Shown: positions 33,686 through 40,973 of the stretch, in pieces
Layout: each line of letters begins with the position of its first letter
Position numbering within the stretch: the first letter of the stretch is position 1
DNA from: Streptomyces resistomycificus
Lineage (GTDB): Bacteria; Actinomycetota; Actinomycetes; Streptomycetales; Streptomycetaceae
NCBI RefSeq assembly: GCF_001514265.1
Contig: NZ_KQ948989.1
Coordinates: forward strand, 893,768-957,767
Length of the DNA stretch: 64,000 nucleotides
Direction of reading: 5' to 3'
Notes under the pieces: generated by a model
Told to the model about the DNA's origin: nothing
Databases searched by the model: none
The model's input: the letters and a program-made list of their open reading frames with translations, nothing else
Program-made: the position numbers and the translations under genes

Positions 33686-34493
33686 TCGAGCGGTCGAGCC
33701 GCCTCTGCCCCTCCCCGGTTCTCGGGTGTCGTGTCCGCGTGCGGGCCCTTGGTGGCGCCAATGCCAGTGTGACCAGCGCTGGATGTCGTCGACCCGAGGT
33801 CGGACGCAGGCCGGCGAGACAAGTGGTCAAGCAGTGGATCTCGGCGAGGCCGAGGTGGATGAGCTGCGGGGATCCCGTTGTGCTTTCTCCGAGTCCAGCG
33901 TTCGGGCCCGCAGCGCGGTCAAGCAGGTGTGTGCCGCCATATCCGACGGCAGGTGACGGCGCCGGCCGGGACGCAACGGATCTGGGAAGTCACTCGAAGC
34001 GCACTTCTGCTCGCGCCCTGTAAGCACTCCTCGACAGCCGCCGGCCGGCCGCGCCGCGAATCAACTCGTCCAGCGCAGCCCCGGCCGGCAGTAGGTGATG
34101 CGGTAGGCGATCTCCTCAAGCCTATGCCGCCGCGGTGACAGGGAACTCAGTGTCGACGGTCCTCGCGGTACCAGGACCGGACCTCGACGCGGGCCCAGTC
34201 ACGGATCCGGCGGCCGTCAGCCCCCCGGCGGGTTTTTCTCTTCCTCACGGAGACGCTGGCCTGCTCCAGTTCGAACTGCCTGCTCTGCGGTAGCCGTACG
34301 AGGCGTCCTCTGTCACCCGTCCGCACGGGCCCCGGACCGGTCGGCCCGGCGGACCCTAGCCCGGCCCTGGCCAACCCTCGTCGCTAACCCGGCTGCGTCT
34401 TCGACGCCCGCCCGACCACAGCGCTCCCGGTCTCCCGGTCTCCGTCTCCCGGTCTCCCCGTCTCCCGGGCTCTCGGCCTCATGCGAAGCAGCT
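33686..34493. other. Long non-coding stretch, no gene recognised
   Basis: About 800 bases in which open frames on both strands lack recognisable motifs and show no consistent codon bias. It may be decayed DNA. A run of short GTCTCCCGG-like repeats occurs near 34430-34475. Confidence 0.5.
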
Positions 34494-34523
34494 TATGCGA
34501 GATGGCATATTGACATGCGAGAT
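34494..34523 (+). promoter_or_regulatory. TATGCGAGATGGCAT motif with repeated ATGCGAGAT
   Basis: TATGCGAGATGGCAT (34494-34508) nearly matches the site at 31480-31494. A second ATGCGAGAT follows at 34515-34523, 20 bases (two helical turns) after the first, fitting binding of two protein subunits. It lies about 50 bases before a small frame and 225 bases before the flavin reductase. Confidence 0.5.
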
Positions 34524-34569
34524 CACGCGTCCTACCGTCGGGGCATCCCTCAACAGAAGGCAAGACTCG

Positions 34570-34746
34570 ATGAGATCCACTGTTTCCCCGTCGACCTCTG
34601 GGCCGACCTTCCTGTCGAATCCGGCGGCACAACGGCCGTCTCGGTCAGTCGTCGGCGTTGCCCCGTGCACGCCCGCCCGCACCCGTGAAGTCACCGACCC
34701 AACGGCCGTCGGCGCGGCGGAGTACGACGAGACGGCGGTGGTCTGA
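34570..34746 (+). CDS. Hypothetical small protein, coupled to flavin reductase
   Basis: A 58-residue frame (MRSTVSPSTSGPTFL to YDETAVV) that starts at an ATG and ends one base before the flavin reductase ATG, so translation could be coupled. No family is recognised and composition is Ser/Thr/Pro-rich. It may be a small protein, the tail of a lost gene, or not translated. Confidence 0.3.
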   Translation: MRSTVSPSTSGPTFLSNPAAQRPSRSVVGVAPCTPARTREVTDPTAVGAAEYDETAVV

Positions 34747-34747
34747 C

Positions 34748-35287
34748 ATGCCCAATCCTGCGAGGGAGCAGGCCGTCACGCGTCGGCCTGTCACCAGCTA
34801 CGACCCGCAGACGTACCGCGACGGACTGTCCTCGATGGTCACGTCCGTCTGTGTGGTCACCACCGAAGTGGACGGGAATCGGTACGGCTTCACCGCCAAC
34901 TCGGTAACCAGCGTGTCGATGGACCCACCGCTGATCTCAGTCTGTCTGGCCGAAACCGCCGACGTCCACCCGGCGTTCAGTCAGGCCGAATCGGTGGCCG
35001 TCAGCGTCCTGGCGGCCGACCAGAGCCCGGTGGCTACGGCGTTCGCGACGCTCGGTGTCGACAGGTTCGCCGCGGCGAGCTTCAGACCGGGGAAGCTCGG
35101 CACACCCCTGCTCGACGGTGCCACCGTGTCGCTTGAGGGCGTCGTTCACCAGCGCCTCACCGCCGGTGACCACACCATCATCCTGATCGAGGTGGCCGAC
35201 GTGGAGGTCGGCGCACAGGAGCCGCTCACCTATCAGGGGCGCCGGTTCCACACCCTGAAGCCGCTGGAGCCATCCGCACTGCAGTAG
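34748..35287 (+). CDS. Flavin reductase (FMN-binding split barrel)
   Basis: A 179-residue flavin:NAD(P)H reductase-like protein. YRDGLSSMVTSVCVVTTEVD, YGFTANSVTSVSMDPPLISV and FAASGVDRF-like FATLGVDRFAAASF fit the split-barrel reductases that feed reduced FMN/FAD to two-component monooxygenases. The C-terminal YQGRRFHTLKPL closes the barrel. The ATG at 34748 directly precedes the conserved N-terminal region. A matching oxygenase component is not adjacent, so the partner must be elsewhere. The region downstream to 35774 holds no gene I can identify. Confidence 0.88.
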   Translation: MPNPAREQAVTRRPVTSYDPQTYRDGLSSMVTSVCVVTTEVDGNRYGFTANSVTSVSMDPPLISVCLAETADVHPAFSQAESVAVSVLAADQSPVATAFATLGVDRFAAASFRPGKLGTPLLDGATVSLEGVVHQRLTAGDHTIILIEVADVEVGAQEPLTYQGRRFHTLKPLEPSALQ

Positions 35288-35774
35288 GCCGGAAATGATT
35301 AGTCGTGACCACCCTGGACGACGTCGACACTCCATGGCCGTCCCCGGCTCCCTCGAAGACCTCGGCGGACCCTGCTGACGGCCCTCGGCGGTCTTGTCGG
35401 TCAGTCGCTGGAGCGGCACCCGACACGCGCGTGGACCCTCACAGCTGAGTCGCGCGTACACAGCTGAATCGACGCGTAAGCCGACGGCGAGACGCCGGCG
35501 ATGGCGCCCGGGGCCGGATCGCCCTTGGCAAGCAGTCGCGGCGGCAGCATCAACGCGGTAGCCCGCCGATCGAGTGGACTGTGCCGCAGGGCCGACCCGT
35601 CTCCAACGGCCTTGCGATCTACGCCGTCCGGGCTGTCGCCGCCCTCTCCGCCGCGGCTGCGCCGACAGGGGAGGAAGTCATGCCAACTCCGAAGGTCGGG
35701 CGTCCGATTTGCGCGGTCACCAAAGAGGTAATGGGGAGACTGCGAGCTCGCGAGGCGATAGTGCTCGCCGAACG
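35288..35774. other. Non-coding stretch between flavin reductase and Fe-ADH relic
   Basis: About 490 bases. A near-repeat ACAGCTGAGTCGCGCGTA / ACAGCTGAATCGACGCGTA occurs at about 35440-35480. A frame ending at 35778 reads PTPKVGRPICAVTKEVMGRL but matches no family I know. No gene supported. Confidence 0.4.
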
Positions 35775-36051
35775 GTGAGCCGGTACGCCGAGTGCGCCCG
35801 CGCCCGAGGAGCCGCCACTGATGGCGACGGTGGCGCCTCGGCCGCCGATAGGGCACCGTCGAGGCGCTCCACGCCCTGTGCAAGGATCTTGAGGTGCCCA
35901 CCCCGAGAGCCCACGGCATCGACAAGGACGAGCGTTCCGCCTCGTGCCCCTCATGGGCGAGCAGGCGCTCGCGTCCGGAGCACCCGCCGACAACCCCGTC
36001 GCCCCCCCCGCGGACGAGATCAAGGATCTCTACGCGCAGACATGTGCCTGA
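35775..36051 (+). pseudogene. Iron-containing alcohol dehydrogenase, C-terminal remnant
   Basis: Three successive frames give the end of a group III (iron-dependent) alcohol dehydrogenase. SRYAECARARGAATDGDGGA comes first, then VEALHALCKDLEVPTPRAHG and IDKD, then FRLVPLMGEQALASGAPADN, PVAPPADEIKDLYAQTCA and a stop. At least two frameshifts separate them, and the metal-binding N-terminal part is missing. It lies just upstream of the 3-hydroxyisobutyryl-CoA hydrolase gene on the same strand. Confidence 0.75.
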
Positions 36052-36070
36052 CACCCGGCGAGTGAGGAAC

Positions 36071-36121
36071 ATGATGGTCATGACAGCCAGGTCCGCGCGG
36101 ATGACGGGTGACGGCCGATGA
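36071..36121 (+). CDS. Possible 16-residue leader peptide
   Basis: MMVMTARSARMTGDGR starts at an ATG with GAGTGAGGAAC upstream. Its TGA overlaps the ATG of the following hydrolase (ATGA). It gives that gene a better ribosome site than its own and could be a coupling leader. Too short for any homology argument. Confidence 0.25.
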   Translation: MMVMTARSARMTGDGR

Positions 36122-37128
36122 CTGATAGCACTGCGGTTGAAATTCTCGCCGACGTCCACCGGGGCGTCGGCCGGATCCTTTTGAACCGGCCCAAGGCGCT
36201 CAACGCGCTGACGACGGGCATGGTCGTCGCCATCGACCGTGTGCTCGCTGAGCGGGAGCGCATACCGCTGTCCGCTGTCGTGATCGCCAGCACCAGCACC
36301 AAGGCGTTCTGCGCAGGCGGAGACATCCGCACGATCCGCGAGCACAGCCTCGCCGGGGATGCCGAAGCCAGTGAGCGGTTCTTCGCCTCCGAGTACCGGC
36401 TCAACGCCCGGATCGCCGAGTATCCCGTGCCGATCGTGTCGCTCATCGACGGCCTGTGCATGGGTGGAGGCCTCGGTCTGTCCGTCCACGGCAGCTTCCG
36501 CGTCGTCACCGAGCGCGCGGTGCTGGCGATGCCCGAAACCGGGATCGGGTTCTTCCCGGACGTCGGGGCCAGCTACTTTCTGCCGAGGCTGCCCGGTGCG
36601 ATCGGAATGTATCTGGGCCTGACCGGGCACCGGCTCGACGCGGCCGACGCCTTGTACACGGGCCTGGCCACGCACTTCGTCCCCGCGGACGGGATGGAGG
36701 CGGTCGGGGATGCCCTGGCCGACAGCCCCGGCGACCCGGTGGACGTCGTCCTCAACCGTCTCGTCGGCCGCTCCCCGGTGGCGGGCAGCGGGCTGGCGCA
36801 GGTGCGCGGGGACGTGGACTGGGCGTTCGGCGCGCCCTCCCTCGGCGAGATCGAGAAACGCCTGCGCCATCTCGACGCCCCCTGGGCGACAGCCGCGCTG
36901 GCCGCCCTGGAGTCCGCCTCGCCGCAGAGCCTGGAGATCACTCACTCCCTGCTGGCCCGGGGCAGGCAGCACACGTTGCGCGAGTGCCTTGGCATCGAAC
37001 TGGCCCTCACGCGCACGACCATCCGCACGCCGGACTTCCTGGAGGGCGTCCGTGCGGCCCTGGTCGACAAGGACCGAACTCCCCACTGGCAACGTGCGTC
37101 GCTCGACGGACGAACGCCGCCGTCCTGA
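36118..37128 (+). CDS. 3-hydroxyisobutyryl-CoA hydrolase-like crotonase
   Basis: A 336-residue crotonase-fold enzyme. GVGRILLNRPKALNALTTGM, SSTKAFCAGGDIR-like STKAFCAGGDIRTIREH, SLIDGLCMGGGLGLSVHGSF (oxyanion hole) and AMPETGIGFFPDVGASYFLP match HIBCH rather than plain enoyl-CoA hydratase. The length and the extra C-terminal ~90 residues agree. It hydrolyses 3-hydroxyisobutyryl-CoA in valine breakdown, or a related beta-hydroxyacyl-CoA. No valine-pathway genes are beside it. Its start is coupled to a short upstream frame. Confidence 0.9.
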   Translation: MTDSTAVEILADVHRGVGRILLNRPKALNALTTGMVVAIDRVLAERERIPLSAVVIASTSTKAFCAGGDIRTIREHSLAGDAEASERFFASEYRLNARIAEYPVPIVSLIDGLCMGGGLGLSVHGSFRVVTERAVLAMPETGIGFFPDVGASYFLPRLPGAIGMYLGLTGHRLDAADALYTGLATHFVPADGMEAVGDALADSPGDPVDVVLNRLVGRSPVAGSGLAQVRGDVDWAFGAPSLGEIEKRLRHLDAPWATAALAALESASPQSLEITHSLLARGRQHTLRECLGIELALTRTTIRTPDFLEGVRAALVDKDRTPHWQRASLDGRTPPS

Positions 37129-37430
37129 GTATGTCCGCCCGCTCACGCGCGGCGGTCCATCCGCGTTGCTCACCCTCCTGTTTGTGCTCCTTGGCGTAGC
37201 GAGCCGCAGGCATCCTCCCTTCGCGATGTAAGGCCGTTGCCTCGCGATCCGAGCCTGGTTCATGGTCTGACGCCTATAATATTACGCCCGTGAGGCAACG
37301 TGCATGGCTTACGGCCCGAGGTGGGGCGTCCGGCTCCAGGCGGGCTGTGATCTCGTCGTCGTGAGGGTCACTACGCTCCGCCCGGCGTCTGAGTATCTAA
37401 AAGTAAACTCAAGTGGTTAGAATCGCTCCC
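37129..37430. other. Intergenic region with TATAAT box and long inverted repeat
   Basis: CGTTGCCTC (37235-37243) is the reverse complement of GAGGCAACG (37292-37300); between them lie TATAATATTA and the only strongly AT-rich bases nearby. Just before the HxlR gene, AAGTAAACTCAAGTGGTTAGAAT looks like a promoter/operator with TTAGAAT as -10. A 38-codon frame from 37302 has no recognised product. Confidence 0.4.
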
Positions 37431-37940
37431 ATGGATGCGTGGACCGAAGTTCTCCAAGACACCGGTATGGACCCCCGACTCGGCAGGGACACGTCCAACT
37501 GCTCGATCGCGCGGACTCTTGAGGTCGTGGGTGAGAAGTGGACGATCCTGATCCTGCGCGAGGTCTGGTACGGCTCGTCCCGCTTCAGTGACTTCGAACG
37601 CGTCCTCGGTTGTCCTCGCAACCTCCTCGCGACGCGGCTCCGGATGCTGGTGGAGGAAGGAATCCTGGCGACCGAGACGTACAAGGAGCCCGGGGCGCGG
37701 AGTCGGCCGAAGTATGTGATCACCCCCAAGGGCATGGATCTGGTGCCGGCCGTGATGGGGCTGTTGCAGTGGGGTGACCGGTACCGTGCCGATCCGGAGG
37801 GGCCGGCGGTAGTGGCGCGACACCGCGAGTGCGGCGCGCACGTCGACGTTCAACTTCGCTGCGAAAGCGGGCACCCGGTGCAGGCGAAGGATATTGAGAG
37901 CGTTCCCGGCCCGGCCTTTCGTATGAGGTCGGCCGGGTGA
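37431..37940 (+). CDS. HxlR-family regulator
   Basis: A 169-residue winged-helix regulator. The family cysteine and helix lie in SNCSIARTLEVVGEKWTILI, followed by LREVWYGSSRFSDFERVLG, LATRLRMLVEEGIL and PKYVITPKGMDLVPAVMGLL. A C-terminal extension with CGAHVDVQLRCESGHPVQAK contains several cysteines/histidines, as in the longer actinobacterial members. The conserved Cys often senses aldehydes or thiol stress. The ATG at 37431 is close to a TTAGAAT box, giving a very short leader. Its target is unknown. The 460 bases downstream to the lpd gene contain no recognisable gene. Confidence 0.9.
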   Translation: MDAWTEVLQDTGMDPRLGRDTSNCSIARTLEVVGEKWTILILREVWYGSSRFSDFERVLGCPRNLLATRLRMLVEEGILATETYKEPGARSRPKYVITPKGMDLVPAVMGLLQWGDRYRADPEGPAVVARHRECGAHVDVQLRCESGHPVQAKDIESVPGPAFRMRSAG

Positions 37941-38399
37941 GCTGAGGACTCCTCCGTCGCATTCGCTGATCCGGCCGCTCTTTCGTGGACGCGCCTGGAG
38001 CCGGCGCGGGTGGCCTCCGCTGCCGCCGAAGTGCCGCCCACGCGGCACAGCCGGACGTCGTCCTCAAGTCCGGTGCGCACGGCCCGGCGCCGCATTCGGC
38101 CTCGACACCCTCAGGATCGGTCCGGCCGAGGCAGGAGTACACGAGGTCGACGGGGTGCCGGACCGCCGTCGATGATGGCTGAGCGGGCATAGATCACGGC
38201 GCCGGCGCGCTGAACCGGACGTCCGGGTAGCCGCCGGCGAGGTGGTGAACCATAGGGTCGCCACCTCGTCCTCCACCGGCTCCCCTGCGGCGGGCGGTGG
38301 CGGATGTCGCCGCCGTCGAGTTGATGACCAGGTTGTTCGATCGGGAGCGAGTCGGCCCCCCGGGGGTAGCCGGCCGCCCCAGTGGAAAGGAAGCCGTCC

Positions 38400-39812
38400 A
38401 TGGACGAGCAGGGTGAGCACTTCGACGTCGTCGTACTCGGCGCGGGCCCTGGCGGATACGTAGCCGCCATCCGGGCCGCCCAGCTGGGCAAGAGCGTCGC
38501 GGTCGTCGAGGAGAAGTACTGGGGTGGCGTCTGCCTGAACGTGGGCTGTATCCCCACCAAGGCCCTACTGCGCAACGCCGAACTCGCGCACATCTTCACG
38601 CGCGAGGCGAAGACCTTCGGCATCAAGGTCGAGGGTGAGGTCTCCTTCGACTACGGGGAGGCATTCCGCCGCAGCCGGAAGGTGGCGGACGGCCGGGTCA
38701 AGGGCGTCCACTACCTGATGAAGAAGAACAAGATCACGGAAATCAGCGGTCGCGGCACGTTCGTCGACCCGCACACGCTCCAGGTGGCCGACTACGACGG
38801 CAACACCCGCACCATCGGCTTCGATCACTGCGTCATCGCCACCGGCGCCACACCCAAGCTGCTGCCCGGCACCCGCCGTACGTCGCGCGTGGTGACGTTC
38901 GAGGAGCAGATCCTCGCCGAGGACCTGCCGGAGTCGATCGTTATCGCCGGCGCCGGCGCGATCGGCGTCGAGTTCGCCTACGTGCTGCACAACTACGGCG
39001 TGAAGGTCACCGTCGTCGAGTTCCTGGACCGGATCGCCCCATTGGAGGACGCCGAGGTCTCCGCCGAACTGGCCAAGCAGTACCGGAAGTTGGGCATTGA
39101 CGTGCTCACCTCGACCCGTGTCGAGTCGATCGACGAGTCCGGCCCGCAGGTCCGTGTCACGGTCACCGGCAAGGACGGCGCCCAGCAGGTCCTGGAGGCC
39201 GACAAGGTCCTGCAGGCGATCGGCTTCGCCCCGAACGTCACCGGTTACGGCCTGGAGAACACCGGTGTGCGCGTCACCGAACGCGGCGCGATCGACGTCG
39301 ACGGTCGTTGCCGCACCTCGGTCCCGCACATCTATGCCATTGGGGACGTCACCGCGAAGCTGATGCTCGCGCATGCCGCCGAGGCGATGGGCGTCATCGC
39401 TGCCGAGACGATCGCGGACGCGGAGACCATGGAGCTGGACTACGTGATGATCCCGCGGGCCACTTTCTGCCAGCCGCAGATCGCCAGCTTCGGTTATACC
39501 GAGGCGCAGGCGAGGGAGAAGGGCTTCGACGTCCAGGTGGCCAAGTTCCCGTTCACCGCGAACGCCAAGGCCCACGGTCTGGGCGACGCGAGCGGCTTCG
39601 TGAAGCTGATCAGCGATGCCAAGTACGGCGAGTTCCTCGGAGCCCATCTCATCGGCCCCGACGTCACCGAGCTCCTCCCCGAACTGACCCTGGCCCAGCA
39701 GTGGGACCTCACCGTGCACGAGGTCGCCCGCAACGTCCACGCCCACCCCACGCTGGGCGAGGCGGTCAAGGAAGCCATCCACGGCCTCGCCGGCCACATG
39801 ATCAACATGTAG
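38400..39812 (+). CDS. lpdA: Dihydrolipoyl dehydrogenase
   Basis: A 470-residue flavoprotein disulfide reductase, the E3 component of 2-oxoacid dehydrogenase complexes. FAD fold [20 protein letters not shown], redox disulfide [20 protein letters not shown] fold [23 protein letters not shown] site [20 protein letters not shown] and the His-Glu catalytic pair in [12 protein letters not shown] are all intact. It reoxidises dihydrolipoamide with NAD. The ATG at 38400 is used; AAAGGAAG precedes it. No E1/E2 genes are adjacent, so it may be a second copy serving another complex or a lipoyl-dependent pathway. Confidence 0.93.
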   Translation: MDEQGEHFDVVVLGAGPGGYVAAIRAAQLGKSVAVVEEKYWGGVCLNVGCIPTKALLRNAELAHIFTREAKTFGIKVEGEVSFDYGEAFRRSRKVADGRVKGVHYLMKKNKITEISGRGTFVDPHTLQVADYDGNTRTIGFDHCVIATGATPKLLPGTRRTSRVVTFEEQILAEDLPESIVIAGAGAIGVEFAYVLHNYGVKVTVVEFLDRIAPLEDAEVSAELAKQYRKLGIDVLTSTRVESIDESGPQVRVTVTGKDGAQQVLEADKVLQAIGFAPNVTGYGLENTGVRVTERGAIDVDGRCRTSVPHIYAIGDVTAKLMLAHAAEAMGVIAAETIADAETMELDYVMIPRATFCQPQIASFGYTEAQAREKGFDVQVAKFPFTANAKAHGLGDASGFVKLISDAKYGEFLGAHLIGPDVTELLPELTLAQQWDLTVHEVARNVHAHPTLGEAVKEAIHGLAGHMINM

Positions 39813-39834
39813 CAGGGCGCTCGGTGCAGTGGCA

Positions 39835-39943
39835 GCCAGGCCGCGCCGCCGCTTCGACGACGACCTGCTCGCCCGGGTTGGCGGGGGGTACGAACCGACC
39901 GCCCTCGGGCGGGCCCTCCTCGACCGGACCACCACCGCGTGTG
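39835..39943 (+). pseudogene. Duplicated fragment of the LysR gene
   Basis: The 109 bases here align without gaps to 25679-25787, inside the LysR regulator gene, with about six mismatches. They read RRRFDDDLLARVGGGYEPTA, then LGRALLDRTTTAC. The fragment is the end of the winged helix and the linker, on the same strand. Flanking DNA on both sides differs. It could be a segment of the window's own LysR gene copied about 14 kb away, or a relic of a close paralogue. Confidence 0.85.
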
Positions 39944-40067
39944 CGGGACCAGTCGGAAGGATGGGCTGGGCCTTGCGAGGGCGAAGACGCTGCCGCGCTC
40001 GGCCCCGCCCTGTGACTGCCGAATCATTTCTTTGTGCGGACCGAGATTCTTCGTCACACTGCGGGGC

Positions 40068-40952
40068 ATGGGCGATCCCGGGCTGTTCACACCGACGTCG
40101 GTGACCTGGCAGATGCACGGCGACCCGATGATGTGGGTCGCCGGAATCCGCGCGCTGTACCTGCAGGCCCTCCATCCACGCGCCGTGCGCGGCGTCATGC
40201 AGAACTCCGACTTCCGGCACGACGCCTGGGGCCGGCTGATGCGCACCGCCGACTTCGTCGGCACCACGACCTACGGCACCACCGAGGCGGCCGAGAAGGC
40301 CGGTGCCCGGGTACGGAAGATCCACACCATGCTCCGGGCGACCGACCCGGACACCGGTGAGTCCTACGGCGTCGACGAACCCGACCTGCTGCTGTGGGTG
40401 CACTGCGCCGAGATCGACTCCTACCTCCAGGTCGCGCGCCGCTCGGGCTTCCGCCTCACCGACGCCCAGGCCGACCGCTACATTGCCGAACACCGCGTCA
40501 GCGCCCGCCTGGTGGGGCTCGACCCGGACTCGGTACCGGCCAACCGGACGGAACTGGCCGCCTACTTCGCGAAGGTGCGCCCCGAACTCGCGGCTACGCC
40601 CGAGGCACGCGCCGTGGACGACTTCCTCCTCCACCCCCCGACGCACCCCCTTCTCATCCCGGCGCGCGAGGTGCTGTGGCGGCGCGTGGCGCACCTGGCG
40701 TACGCCGCCCTGCCGCCGTACGCCCACGAGCTGTACGGCAGACCGGCCCCGAAACCCTCCACCGTCACCCGCCGACTGCGCCTCACGGGCACCGTGCTGC
40801 GCTGCGTTCCCGCACGTCTGCGCTGGCAACTGCCGCCCAAACACATCCTCCGGGCCATGGCACGCCTCGGCCCGGGCTCCCGCCCGGCACCGTACAAACT
40901 CGGACCACAGGTCGCCATACTGGACAGGCCAGGGGAGGGCGGGACGCGGTGA
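40068..40952 (+). CDS. MpaB-like (DUF2236) oxygenase-family protein
   Basis: A 294-residue DUF2236 protein. WQMHGDPMMWVAGIRALYLQ, ALHPRAVRGVMQNSDFRHDA, WGRLMRTADFVGTTTYGTTE and LLLWVHCAEIDSYL are the family signature, with conserved Arg and His positions proposed to hold a b-type haem in the latex-clearing protein/MpaB clan. The enzymatic role of the streptomycete members is unknown. It ends 21 bases before the kinase gene and probably shares its transcript. The ATG at 40068 was chosen as the nearest to the conserved part. Confidence 0.85.
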   Translation: MGDPGLFTPTSVTWQMHGDPMMWVAGIRALYLQALHPRAVRGVMQNSDFRHDAWGRLMRTADFVGTTTYGTTEAAEKAGARVRKIHTMLRATDPDTGESYGVDEPDLLLWVHCAEIDSYLQVARRSGFRLTDAQADRYIAEHRVSARLVGLDPDSVPANRTELAAYFAKVRPELAATPEARAVDDFLLHPPTHPLLIPAREVLWRRVAHLAYAALPPYAHELYGRPAPKPSTVTRRLRLTGTVLRCVPARLRWQLPPKHILRAMARLGPGSRPAPYKLGPQVAILDRPGEGGTR

Positions 40953-40973
40953 CGACGGGGGCGGTCGCAGGAG

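Noticed and set aside
33830..34374. Minus-strand frames in the gap before the flavin reductase, examined as possible IS or regulator remnants
   Set aside because: None matched a transposase or helix-turn-helix pattern well enough to name.
35660..35750. Possible tRNA suggested by a minus-strand frame reading NRTPDLRSW
   Set aside because: No GGTTCGAATCC-type T-arm, acceptor stem or CCA end could be fitted on either strand.
35401..37263. A 620-codon open frame on the minus strand over the HIBCH-like gene
   Set aside because: Antisense shadow. The plus strand has the crotonase motifs; the minus translation has none.
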